This document shows, one piece after another, positions 21,958 to 31,840 of a stretch of 64,000 nt of DNA. The notes beneath the pieces are model-generated. The model searched no databases, was not told the DNA's origin, and saw nothing but the letters and a program-made list of their open reading frames with translations. The stretch is from the NCBI GenBank assembly GCA_036186865.1, contig AP025042.1, positions 18,279,462-18,343,461 of the forward strand, in the 5' to 3' direction. The DNA is from Eustoma russellianum. Its lineage: Eukaryota > Streptophyta > Magnoliopsida > Gentianales > Gentianaceae. The first letter of the stretch is position 1, and the number at the start of each line of letters is the position of its first letter. The position numbers and the translations under genes were made by a program.

Positions 21958-22384
21958 TATGAAGAACGAAGATAAAGACTTACAGTGAAGATGGGTTGAA
22001 CGAATAAGGAAGATGACTGGAGGAAGGCTGAGATCGCTGGAAGATCTTAATTGAAGGATGCTAAAGAAGACAAGTAAGACTTGCCGGAGAAGAAGAGAGC
22101 GAAATGTAAAGGGATAAAAACGAAAGCAGGAGGAAGAAATTTCCCCAACACCACCTATTTATACCCGCAGATCGGCTATCCCAAATGACACCTCGAATGA
22201 TTCGTCCTTGATTACTGCAAACGTCAGATCTGAAATGGTTCTTAACTAACGCCTCGTACTCTATGCAAACAGTAAATGCGTAGTACGGCCTAATCAGAGG
22301 CAGAAACGCATACTTGAAAGGACAGCGCATTTAAAGCTCTGAATCGATTAGCCTGCCCTTCCTGGTAAGCTCGGCCAAACTAAT
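21958..22384 (+). other. Tat-like element region between antisense ORF and 3' LTR
   Basis: No sense-strand gene seen. This region should hold the promoter and leader of the antisense ORF. On the minus strand a TATA-like TATAAATAGG lies at about 22148-22157, roughly 200 bp upstream of the antisense ATG and facing it. Confidence 0.5.
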
Positions 22385-22398
22385 CTGGGGGCAAATGA
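22385..22398 (+). other. Tat-like element polypurine tract
   Basis: CTGGGGGCAAATGA directly precedes the LTR start TGACCCAAAAATATTCAG. Confidence 0.7.
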
Positions 22399-23439
22399 TG
22401 ACCCAAAAATATTCAGTTAGTCAACAAATAGTCAGCGTAGTTCAGGTTCAGCTACTTGACTTGGTAACCTCGGCCAGAAGACCTCGGCCTCGGCCAATAT
22501 TATTTGCAGTTGAAGCAACTAAGGCAGATTCAACTATAATTCTTGCTCAGCTCGGCCGCACACCTAAGTCAGGTCGGCCCTTTATTCAACATGATCAGAA
22601 TTGAATAAAGATTGTAACCAGTCTTCAGAGATCAGCTCAACATATATTCAATTGCTCATGAAGCATCTCAGCTTGGCATATTGCACCTCGGCTCAGTTAT
22701 GCTTTAGTCAGAGCATCCACCTCTGGTCAACCTCAGCAAATAAAGGAATCAACAGTGCACCAAATTCTAAAGGAAGCACATTCATCTCGGTATCGGAACA
22801 GCTTCGGCCTCAGATCCATATTAGCGCCGAGCTCTAGCCTCGGCCTTGCTCTCATAAAGGCTGGTGTCCAGAATATCTTGGATAAGATCGAAGAAGATAT
22901 TATCACCTGCCGTCTGGGACCCATCAAGACCTTTATGCAAAGTACTTTCCAGGTGTCAATTATCGCTTGGCTAAGTACAAAGATATCATTGCTGGCCGAC
23001 CTTCATATCATAGAGTTAGCCACTGATACAACTGCAGTCACATGCACTTGTCCCGTCAGACTGCTCTTCTGCAGTAGACAAGACAGCCATCTCGGACATG
23101 CTACAATCCCATCATCGGGCAAAGGGTCAGACCTCCTCAACCTTGTGTATAAATATACCTCTTTCCAAACGGGGAGAGAGATCCAATTTGGAGAACTTCA
23201 ACCACTATTTTCAGAGCTTTCTTCTAAGAACTCCTTCTCGGCTGACCTATAAACAACCCAACTCTCATTGAGACTTTGAACCAGATTCATTCTTGTTGGA
23301 AAAAGTACGTTGAAGTACCTTTCCGTGTGCTCCAAACTTATATAGAATGTATATGAGGTTGTTTGGGAGATTGGTGTGATGAGTTGCAATGTTAGGAACC
23401 TTCAGTCGAACATGGAACTCTCACGTGGATCGATCAACG

Positions 23440-23459
23440 TACGTCGATCGATCGACGTA
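23440..23459. other. Perfect 20-bp palindrome
   Basis: TACGTCGATCGATCGACGTA equals its own reverse complement and contains both the ACGTCGAT and TCGACGT halves of the adjacent repeats. Confidence 0.95.
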
Positions 23460-23469
23460 AGGGTTCGAC

Positions 23470-23640
23470 GTTGATCTGAGGACGTCGATCTCTCATTGAG
23501 AGTTCGACGTGAGAGTTCTATGTTGATCTGAGGACGTCGATCTCTCATTGAGAGATCGACGTGAGAGATCTACGTTGATCTGAGGACGTCGATCTCTCAA
23601 TGAGGGTTCGACGTGAGAGATCGACGTGAGGGTTCGACGT
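23470..23640 (+). repeat. 52-bp tandem repeat inside the solo LTR
   Basis: Units starting GTTGATCTGAGGACGTCGAT begin at 23470, 23522 and 23574; the third runs into extra ACGTGAGRGWTCG sub-repeats. Each unit pairs ACGTCGAT with TCGACGTGAG. It lies in the upstream (U3-like) part of the LTR, where enhancer repeats are common. Confidence 0.9.
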
Positions 23641-24286
23641 GCCAGCGGACAGAACCTTTCATTTTGGGTTGCAACTTTTGATCCAAGGATCATCTCCTTT
23701 CACCTATGAACGGTAAACAACTGCCATAACTGATAGAAAAACTGCTGAAATAAGTTTAAAACATGGTTTTTAACACAATCCAAGGTCTATATATATGAGA
23801 TCTTGCTATCTTCAACATACACAACATTCTTGCAAAATTCTAAAGAAATTTCACCAATCTTTCTACCATTCTCTTCATTATCTTTCTCTTCTACATCGAG
23901 TTCATTCTTCTTCTCCTAGAGCAAAGGAAAAGAAGACAGCCGTTATATCTTGGGAAACATTAGTCTTGTTGTCTACCTTGCTCGTTGGTAGAGACTAAAT
24001 TGCTTTAAGGACAGAGTCATCTTGAAACTCGTCTCGGCTTTTGTTTGATCACTTTCTTGCTTGTTTGCTACAATTTCCCAACAATTCTAAACCTGTATTC
24101 CAGCATAAACTGCCTACTAAAACATCCATAACTGACTTGAGCATTGGAGGGTTTTCTCAGGTCAACGCTCTGGGCCTCTAACGTTTCTCTTCCTTCTCAG
24201 GTTCCATTGACGGATTTAGACGGAGAGTTAACGGCATACCACAAGGATCATCTCTGATTTACCCGGTGAGGATCTCGGCCTCATCA

Positions 24287-24465
24287 CCAACATTGGTTTA
24301 ACATCTCAAAAAGATATGATTCTCATTTGGAAAGAAGAGCATTTCCTTTTAAAATCTCGGAACGAAGCACAATAGTGCGTAGCTGTTGTAAACTGGTCTG
24401 AAGGGCTTCCAGGACCTTTTTTTTTTAAACGTACTGCTGTTTGGTATGCCTTCGTAAGAATTTCC
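24287..24465. other. Spacer between the Tat-like element and the LINE
   Basis: No gene seen. It contains a run of 10 T at 24417-24426, possibly an earlier poly(A) insertion tail. Confidence 0.4.
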
Positions 24466-24649
24466 TTTTTTTTTTTTTTTGAATGAAGGAGGATGATACA
24501 TCTCGATCTTATTGATAAACACTCACCATTAGCAGAGCAATACCATCATACAAACCATTTATCTGAGGAAATAGCAAATTTGAAACACGTGTTCTATCCA
24601 ATCAATAGTAAAATCAAATTACACTTTAAGGAATGCAACTCCACTGTTT

Positions 24650-25300
24650 TCACACGTTAAAACTTGTAAGGTCATAAGACAACTGATCCAGTCCAAATTG
24701 AAGCCTTCCATTTTGGCCACAACTATAATTTGCTAACCAATCTGCATCTTGACTCGCTTGGCGATAAATACGTGAAATTCGCACTACCAACGAACTGGTA
24801 AGGAATTTTGCATGCATAAGCATGTGAATAAAAGTCCAATGAGATGAAGTCTCCGTTGAATCCGATTCTACATCAAGTTTTTTAAAATTAAGAGAAGCAC
24901 ACATTTGTAACCCATCAACCAATTCGAGCAACTCAGCATATATAGAAGACTTGTAGTCATACAGCAAGTCTTTGTAAATTAAGAGCAGTCCACCACCACT
25001 TGTACTCTGCAAACTTGCTTGGTCCGTGAACATTTAATTCAAAGCCACCAAAGGTTGGTGGATTCCAGCGAACAATAACGCAGTCCTCACCAGCCTTTTT
25101 GCGATCAAAAAGCCTCAGCTTCTATCGACAACTAAATCATCTTTCTATTGAGAAAATTTTAACAACATTTGATACTAATGATATTCCCTTACGTTGTAAA
25201 TTCTCATCCACGGTATGATGATTGTGCATAGCCCTCGAAGCAAAAAATAGATTTGTCGCAGTGGAATGGATCCATGCCAAAGACTGAAAATTACTAGAGG
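24650..25300 (-). pseudogene. LINE RNase H domain and zinc-binding segment
   Basis: 24650-25033 encodes an RVT_3-type RNase H: YAELLELVDGLQ (catalytic Glu), LDVESDS (Asp) and ASQDADWLANY (last Asp), ending at a stop. In the stretch just upstream, VIVRWNPP leads to LNVHGPSK, where the family normally has LNVDGA, so the first catalytic Asp appears as His. Further upstream (about 25175-25300) RAMHNHHTVDENLQRKGISLVS resembles the zinc-binding region after LINE RT. Frame breaks are present. Confidence 0.7.
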
Positions 25301-25306
25301 TCGGTG

Positions 25307-25763
25307 TATAGAAATGTTAAGGAGATGTTTAAGACAAGAAAAGTGGAAGAAAAATGTTTGAAAGGCTGAAATTTCAGTCTTATTCATCCTTGGCACGAAG
25401 TGTGCATATATATACACGACTGGAAGATAGCTGCTGCAATGGCTAGTTTACCTAACCTTTTACACAACTAATATTTACATGATAATGACATATCTAAAAC
25501 TTCCAACCTATACAATCTACGGCTGACATATTAAACTATCTAACTACTCCATTTACAGAAAATTAAACATAATTAACAGTAAGAAATTAATGGATAATAA
25601 AGATGTTCGACGCATTGGGCAAAGTGTTCGACGAAATTCCACGGTCTGTGTTGCTACTTTGTTTGCATGATGTCTTGAACAACAACCATACACGCTTCTT
25701 CAAATTCAACATGATCGTCCTTTTGTTGCCTTGAGTTGTTGATTGATGCTGAATATTTTCACA
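25307..25763 (-). repeat. Copia-3 3' LTR
   Basis: About 90% identical by eye to 30286-30740. It contains a TATA-like CATATATATACACG near 25405. Confidence 0.87.
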
Positions 25764-26150
25764 CACCCCCTCAAGCTTAGGTGTATAAATATTGATACAG
25801 CTAAGCTTGGAAATCAGGTCTTTGAATACTTTGAGGTAGACTGGTTTAGTAAGTAGGCCTGCTAGTTGAGCTCTGGTAGGGATGTACTGCAATTGTACAA
25901 TGTCAGTTTCAATCTTTTCCCTTAAGAAGTGTTTATCAATTTTTACATGATTTGTCTTGTCATGATGAGCAGGATTTTCAACCATGTTGATGGCTGATTG
26001 ATTATCACCGAAAATTTGAATAAGTAGAGTGAAATATTGAGATATGTCAGCCAGAACTCTTCTCATCCACAATCCTTCACATAACCCCAGAGCCAAGGCC
26101 CTTAATTCAGCTTCTGTACTACTTCTTGATACTGTCTATTGCTTTTTTAC
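25587..26150 (-). pseudogene. Copia-3 RNase H end
   Basis: 25587-26096 reads ALGLCEGLWMRRVLADI, then IFGDNQSAINMVENP, TNHVKIDKHFLREKI and AQLAGLLTKPVYL. These are the C-terminal half of copia RNase H and its tail. The preceding SRSSTEAELRA-like motif lies at about 26100-26135 in a broken frame. The frame then runs past the usual end into the LTR. Confidence 0.85.
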
Positions 26151-26464
26151 TTCTCCATCTTACCAAACTACCCCACAGAAAAATAGCATAACCACTAGTA
26201 GACCTCATGCCCCCTTAGAACCACCTCAGTCTAAATCAGTATATACGATAATGCATCTGCTAGCAGATTTCTTGAACTGTAATCCTTGACCTGGAGTCCC
26301 TTTGAGGTACCTGCAAATTCTTAATATAGCTTACATATTTTCATTAGTAGGACTGCGCATGTAATGGCTTACAATATTAACAACAAAACTAATGTCAGGT
26401 CTAGTATGAGACAAATACATTAATCTTCCAACAAGCCTTTGATATTTGCCTTTATCAACATGAA

Positions 26465-27443
26465 TCATATCTCACTGAGCCTTAGATTTATGTCTGAAGA
26501 AACAGCATATTTACAACCTAACAAGTCAACTTCAGTCAAAGGATTTAATACATACTCTCTCTGACTTACACATATACCAGACATACTTCTAGCAATTTCC
26601 GTTCCAAGAAAATACTTAAGCCTGCTTAAATCTTTCATTTCAAATTGAGGAGCAAGCACATTCTTGACCTGAAGTATGCCGATAATATCATTGCCGGTAA
26701 TGATAATCATCAACATATACAATAACAAAAATAACTAAATCAGACTTAATAGCATTGTTTAAACTGGTATTTCTTAATAGTAGCAGAAAATTTAGTAAAC
26801 CATACTCTAGGTGACTGTTTGAGACCATACAAGGATTTGTTTAATTTACACACCATACCATGCTGATCTAGAGAGTGACCAGGAGGAAGATCCATTTATA
26901 TAGTTTCTTGAAGATCACCATTTAAGAAAGTATTTTTTACATCTAATTGATACAACTCCCATCCAAGGTTACAGCGACAGAAAACAGAGCATTTATAGTA
27001 TTCATTTTAGCTGCAGGAGCAATGTTTTCCAAATAATCAATTCCATAAGATTTAGTATAGCCCTTTGCCACTGATCTTTCCTTATGTCTTTTTACATAAC
27101 CATCAGAGTTGTATTTTATTGTAAAGATCCACCTGCAGCCAACATGTTTCATATCTGATCATTTTGGAACAATTTCCCAAGTTCGATTGTGAATTAATGC
27201 CATCATTTCATCATTTATAGCATTTCTCCAGGAAGATATAGATAAAGCCTCTTTGATACTCTTTGGTATATGATTTTTGTTAATAGCACAAGTGAATGCT
27301 TTAAACATAGGGGATAGTTTGTGATATGATAAAAAGTTTTGTATTAGATGATGAGTTACCTCCCTAGTACCAAGGAAGTCACATGGTTGATGTGCACTCC
27401 TGGTTCTTTTTCTTAAAGCAATGGGTCTGTCATCAAGACGCAC
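26465..27443 (-). pseudogene. Copia-3 reverse transcriptase, in pieces
   Basis: 27159-27443 holds the pre-RT linker (ISSWRNAINDEMMALIHNRTWEIV). 26943-27152 holds the first RT blocks (GCRWIFTIKYNSDGYVKRH, KGYTKSYGIDY). 26465-26728 holds the post-catalytic part (NVLAPQFEMKDLSRLKYFLGTEIAR). The YVDD region at about 26695-26740 is damaged: the frame there reads MLLYMLMIIITGND. Nonfunctional. Confidence 0.85.
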
Positions 27444-28500
27444 CCTTTCATCATACGATCATTCCTATTTTCAAGAACTTCATTGATACTAGAAGGATAA
27501 ACAACATTCCATCTGGTATAAACTAAAGCAATAGGAGGTCTTTCAATAGCATCTGTTTCTACAACATTAGGTTCATTCTCTGTCAAGTTATTCTGAGATG
27601 GAAGTGATGTGTCTTTTTCTGTATGAGTGGATAATTCACGAACTAGTCTAACAATGTCAAGATAGTCCATGTATCCTGAACTCCTTCTTCTGTTGTATTC
27701 ACAGCGCCAGTATAAAATGGTTGATTCTCTTGAAAAGTCACATCAAGAGTTACATACAATTTTCTGGTTTGAGGACAAAAACGCTTGTAACCTTTTGGAG
27801 TTCCAGAATATCCTAGGAAAATACATAGAACAGCTCTGGCATCAAGCTTACTTGTCAAGTGAGATTGAACATGAACATAAGCCACATATCCAAATATTTT
27901 CAAGGGTAGATCAGACAATAACCTTGTTAAAGTAAAGGTATCATATAGCATAAATTTGGGAGTTCTGTAGGATAGATTTCTTGAGGGCAATCTGTTGATT
28001 AAATAGGTTGCAGTCAATGCGGATTCTCCCTACTATTGCTTAGGCACTTGCATAATAAACATGAGTGTCCTAGCATCCTCTAAAAGATGCATGTTTTTCC
28101 TCTCTGCAACTCCATTCTGTTGAGGTCTGCAGGTGCAGAAGGTTTGATGATGAATACAATTTCTAACCATATATTCTTTAATAGAAGTATCAACGTATTC
28201 AGCTCTATTGTCAGTCTAAATGTCTTGACACCAGTATTAAACTGATTCTACACTAAAGCAAGTAAGTGCATTATTAAAGCATTTACTTCAGTTTTATGTT
28301 TCATAAGATAGATCCATGTGACACGAGTGTGATTATCAATGAATGTTACAACCATTTGGCTCCATTAATGTTAGCAACTCTTGGTGGTCCCCCGACATCA
28401 GGATGTACTAAATTAAAAGGTTGTGACTCAAGGTAAGCTTTAGCAGACTAACAGAATTTGATTTGCTAGTTGACAGTGATCACAAAAAAGATTTCAATTC
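27413..28500 (-). pseudogene. Copia-3 integrase and linker, in pieces
   Basis: 27643-28017 encodes the integrase C-terminal side (TATYLINRLPSRNLSYRTP, IFGYVAYVHVQSH, CIFLGYSGTPKGYK, VTLDVTFQE). The upstream core (28018-28500) survives only as scattered frames containing an NGVAERKNRH-like segment near 28085-28120 and a second Asp region near 28195. Linker sequence continues at 27413-27670. Confidence 0.82.
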
Positions 28501-28555
28501 CATTCTTGCCAAAGAGCTGTGGCATCAATTTCTTTAAATGCAAAAAATTAGGATG

Positions 28556-29014
28556 TCATAATCTTCTATGCCACATCAAAATATCATGCATAGGCCTGTT
28601 GACTATGCTTATACTTGAATCTTCAAGCCTTGAATGCAATCCCTTGCTTTCTCCAGCTTGATTCTCAAGTAGATTTAGGTCATTCACATCGTTAGCATTG
28701 TCAATCATTCCCTTCTGAGAAGGGTCCTGAAACCAACATTGAGTGGGTGAGAAATAGACCAGGCAGTTGTTTTCTCTAACCAATTTTCCAAAAGATACTA
28801 GATTAAAGTTTAAATCATGAACATAAAAGACATTTTTCAAAGTTATTTGTTCATTTAACTTTATAGACCCTTTACCAACTACTTTTAGTCGTGCATTGTT
28901 AGCAATATGAACTGGTAAGGGATTTAAGAAGGACGATAGGAATGTACCATTACAAGTCGTTTGATCTATGGCGCCAGAATCCACAATCCATGATAAATTT
29001 TGAAGACTTTCCAT
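28556..29014 (-). pseudogene. Copia-3 protease and pre-integrase
   Basis: An open 152-codon frame contains LSWIVDSGAIDQTTC, the copia protease active site with the Asp kept, then LKNVFYVHDLNFNLVSFGKL and, near the end, ILMWHRRL from the start of the pre-integrase zinc domain. Confidence 0.88.
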
Positions 29015-29053
29015 ATTGGCCGTAGATGCTTGAATTAAAGAGTGAGAAGGGCC

Positions 29054-30207
29054 CTAATTCAATTGTTGACTCCAGGCCTCTAAGAATTTTTCCACCTGAT
29101 CCTTGGTTGGCATTGAAGAATCACTGGGAAAGGAGGTGAGCTGCTGTTGTTGATCACAGTCAGCCACCATATTTGCTATCCTAAAAGAATTTTGAAATTT
29201 TTTTTCTCCATTTATTGTTCTTGTCCCTCTAATTGTCATTGGGAGGAGGTTTGTTGCTATCAGAACTTCTCCACCTATTAACTTCAGATGGAGTTTTGTT
29301 TTCCTAAAGAAATCATTTCCGAAAGAAACAATAGTCGACAGTGTGACCTTTCGTTTTACAAAAGGTACATCCTTTCATTTTACAAAATGTACATTGTCTC
29401 TTTGATTTTTCAAATTTAACAGCACAAACTTTTGATTCATCTTGAGTATAAGTTTTTCCAGATATCAATGCAGACATTTCAGTGTTAGGATTAGAACTAA
29501 TAGCTCCCACCATCACCTTCTTCCTACTTTCCTCATGTTTAATCTCTGCAAATGCAGCTTTGAGAGTAGGAAGAGGCTTGATAGCAATGATTCTTCCTCT
29601 GGCACCATCAAACTCAGGATTAAGGCCATTTAAGAAGGTGAATAACCTTCTTTGCTCAATAATGTTCATGTATGTTTTTACATCAGCAACTGATGTTTAG
29701 ACAAGAGTGTCATAAACATCAATCTGCTGCCAAGCTTTTGAAAGCAGAGTAAAGTATTTGTTTATATCAAGGTTGCTTGCTTAATATCTCGTAACTGAGC
29801 CTCAATGTCATATAGTTCAGAAATGTTATCCTTCTTTGTATACATTTCTTTAACAACTTCCCAGATTTCAGCTGCAGTTTCATACACTATAAAATCATCA
29901 CTTATTTCAGGAACCATAGACCTAATTAGACATGACATAACCATATTATTTTCAAACTTCCATGTTTAATACTTAGGATCTGAGACATCTGGTATGACAA
30001 TGGTTCCATATAGATAATCTTCTTCCCCTTTACCAGCAACATACATTTCAACTCCTCTTGACCAGGACAGAAAATCATCACCATTTAACATATGATTGGT
30101 GATAATTGATGAAGAATCATCAGTAGCATGGGGCACAGTAGTCCCTCCTTCAGCCTTGTTTGCATAGCTCTAGGAACTGATGCAGCAGACTCACCAGTTT
30201 GAGACAT
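29054..30207 (-). pseudogene. Copia-3 gag, in pieces
   Basis: An ATG at 30207 starts MSQTGES, 65 bases inside the PBS. Pieces include a NGDDFLSWSRGVEMYVAG-like stretch near 30035-30090, VMSCLIRSMVPEISDDFIVYETAAEIW (29762-29944), and RRLFTFLNGLNPEFDGAR (29313-29669). The zinc-knuckle region (29320-29400) has been locally duplicated, giving CTFCKMKGCTFCKTKGH. Confidence 0.85.
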
Positions 30208-30271
30208 GCTTTTCGAATTTTCAAATTTTCAAAATGTTTTCAACTTTTGCAAATTTGATCTTAAGATTTGA

Positions 30272-30285
30272 TGGCTCCGATACCA
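30272..30285 (-). other. Copia-3 primer-binding site
   Basis: The minus strand reads TGGTATCGGAGCCA, one change from the initiator-Met complement TGGTATCAGAGCCA, directly next to the LTR. Confidence 0.9.
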
Positions 30286-30740
30286 TATAGAAATGTTAGG
30301 AAGATGTTTAAAACGAGAAAAGAGGAAGACATATGTTGAAAGGATAAAATTTCAGTCTTATTCATCCTTGGCACAAAGTGTGCATATATATACACGTCTG
30401 GAATATAGCTGTTGCAATGGCTAGTTTACCTAACCTTTAACCCAATGGATATTTACATGATAATAACATATTTGAAGATTTCAACATATACAATCTACAG
30501 GTGACATATTAAACTATCTAAATACACCATTTATAGACAATTAAACATAATTAACGGTAAGAAATTAATGGATAATAAAGGTATTCAACCCATTAAGCGA
30601 AGTGTTCGGCGAAATGCTACGGTCTATGTCGCTACTCTGTTTGCGTGATGTCTTGAACAACAACCATACACATCTTCAAATTCAGCATGATCATCCTTTT
30701 ATTGCCCTGAATTGTTGCATAGATGCTGACTATATCCACA
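30286..30740 (-). repeat. Copia-3 5' LTR
   Basis: Partner of 25307-25763; it ends CTATATCCACA before GGGTG. Confidence 0.87.
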
Positions 30741-30794
30741 GGGTGCACCCTTTCTTAATTGTTCCTAAGCTGTTTTAATAGAAAATAAACATGA

Positions 30795-31075
30795 TCAATC
30801 ACATTTCCATATCATTTGGTCCAGGTCTCCATAAATATGTATATCATAAATCATTTGCACTACCCGCGAATGAAGAACCATGTGCTGCTGATCCAAATTC
30901 CATGTACCATTTAGCATAAAAGATGAGACCGCAGAGTCCTTTAAGTTATACGCAAATAGATAATCGTCAAGAGGACCAACCCCAACCCAATAATCATGCT
31001 TAAATGATATTTTTCCATTAAAAAACACGCCAAATCCATTGACTGTTGGCGCGCTCTCAACCTCCATAGACTAGT
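30795..31075 (-). pseudogene. LINE reverse-transcriptase C-terminal segment
   Basis: The minus strand encodes a GKISFKHDYWVG motif, an FMLNGTWNLD segment and a terminal DLDQMIWKCD. These follow the pattern seen after plant LINE RT domains (isFWxDxWxg ... G.Wd...l ... D.iiW). The segment resumes at 25300 after the Copia-3 insertion. It is 5'-truncated at about 31075-31135. Confidence 0.65.
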
Positions 31076-31139
31076 CCGCATTCTTCAGCTCATCAACAAC
31101 AGGCAAAGCCACGAAAGAATCATTATCTTCCATAGAAAT

Positions 31140-31699
31140 CAGTGAGGGGATATGATGAAGATGTAAACAAAGATGTGCCAAGCTGAGGTAATGAGGTGAT
31201 CGAAATGACACAATTGCACGTTGAATATTGAAGTTTCCAGCAATAATGTGTGAAATTGAAAGGATGAGCTGAAAGAACATAGCGGTGCATCCAGCACAAG
31301 AATAGCAATGGCAAGCTGAGGTGCTGAGGTCAGCAAACACATCAGTCAGACTCACAGAGGCACAATGCCGAAGTCATCTAGAATTGTAATCAAAAGAAGC
31401 ACACAAAGACACCTAAAACACAAGATATAGCGAATCAAAGGTATGATAAAAGTAGTCAAAGGTTATGGTAATAGGCAGTTGGGTCAAGTATCGATAGTTA
31501 TGCATTGTAATATATATATGTGATCAGGCTCATTTGATGTACAGAATAGTATTTGCAGTTGATTGAATGAGAAAGTCTCTCTTCTCAGCTCTCTTGCTTC
31601 TATCTCTGTTTTTTGTAATCATTGTTTCTGCATCTTCTTTCTCTCGCTCTTTGTTCTTCTTCATCATCAAGTTTTCCTTCTAGTTGATGAATTTCATCA
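31140..31699 (+). repeat. Probable 5' LTR of a decayed plus-strand copia
   Basis: The region ends TTTCATCA immediately before a TGGTATCAGGC primer-binding sequence and has a TATA-like GTAATATATATATGTG near 31507, followed by a CT-rich leader. The left end is uncertain and no partner LTR is in view. Confidence 0.5.
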
Positions 31700-31710
31700 T
31701 GGTATCAGGC
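31700..31710 (+). other. Copia primer-binding site
   Basis: TGGTATCAGGC matches the first eight bases complementary to initiator tRNA-Met. Confidence 0.75.
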
Positions 31711-31768
31711 TGTGGCTGCTCATTATTTGTTTTCTTCTTTGTCTTTTTCCTTCTACGTACAATTGAAC

Positions 31769-31834
31769 TTGATACACTTTATCACACACTGTAATTCACT
31801 GTTGATACACTTTATCACACACTGTAATTCACTG
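31769..31834 (+). repeat. 33-bp perfect tandem duplication in a copia leader
   Basis: The unit starting TTGATACACTTTATCACACA is present twice without change (31769-31801 and 31802-31834), between the PBS and the gag ATG. Confidence 0.95.
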
Positions 31835-31840
31835 TTAGCA

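Larger units (their letters stand above)
23294..24083 (+). mobile_element. Solo LTR with perfect TSD ATTCT
   Basis: A 790-bp insertion, absent from the left Tat LTR, starts TGTTGGAAAAAG and ends TTTCCCAACA, so its ends are inverted. It is flanked by ATTCT at 23289-23293 and 24084-24088. It contains a TATA-like CTATATATATGAG near 23788, in plus orientation. No internal element sequence remains, so it is a solo LTR left by LTR-LTR recombination. The superfamily is unknown. Confidence 0.9.
8044..24286 (+). mobile_element. Large Tat-like Ty3/gypsy element, non-autonomous, with nested insertions
   Basis: LTRs at 8044-9135 and 22399-24286 bracket the element. Between them are a broken gag (plus strand), a tandem-repeat region, and an ORF on the opposite strand. 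No protease, RT or integrase is visible. The gag His/Cys motif, the antisense ORF near the 3' LTR and internal tandem arrays are known traits of the plant Tat/Ogre/Grande lineage. Removing Copia-2 (8.67 kb plus TSD) and the solo LTR (0.8 kb) leaves about 6.8 kb. No matching target duplication was found at the two ends. Confidence 0.75.
22399..24286 (+). repeat. Tat-like element 3' LTR, interrupted by a solo LTR
   Basis: It aligns with 8044-9135 in two blocks, 22399-23293 and 24084-24286, and ends CTCATCA like the left copy. TATA-like GTATAAATATACC near 23147. The extra 790 bp is a separate solo LTR. Confidence 0.87.
25307..30740 (-). mobile_element. Copia-3, decayed full-length copia element inside the LINE
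   Basis: LTRs of about 456 bp (25307-25763 and 30286-30740) start TATAGAAATGTTA on the plus strand and end near CACA. The flanks CGGTG (25302-25306) and GGGTG (30741-30745) look like a target duplication with one change. A PBS adjoins the right LTR and a CTTGAGGGGGTG purine tract adjoins the left one. The internal region reads gag to RNase H on the minus strand with many frame breaks. Confidence 0.9.
24466..31075 (-). mobile_element. 5'-truncated LINE split by Copia-3
   Basis: Minus-strand segments at 30746-31075 and 24481-25306 give, in order, the end of a LINE reverse transcriptase region, a zinc-binding RT-associated segment, and an RNase H domain. A run of 15 T at 24466-24480, about 170 bp past the RNase H stop, is the expected 3' poly(A) tail. 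The 5' part (endonuclease, RT core) is missing. The middle (25307-30740) is a copia element inserted later. No clear LINE target duplication found. Confidence 0.7.

Noticed and set aside
23470..23640. CRISPR-like regular repeats
   Set aside because: Three 52-bp head-to-tail units with no variable spacers, inside an LTR with a TSD, in plant DNA. This is a tandem repeat, not CRISPR.
8044..24286. Target-site duplication for the Tat-like element
   Set aside because: The flanks ACTTA (left) and CCAAC (right) do not match. Either the right end is rearranged or the two LTRs come from different insertions; I do not claim a TSD.
31071..31355. Minus-strand frame of 94 codons with Cys-rich start
   Set aside because: Probably chance; it overlaps the LINE end and a copia LTR, and other frames in the same stretch are equally long.
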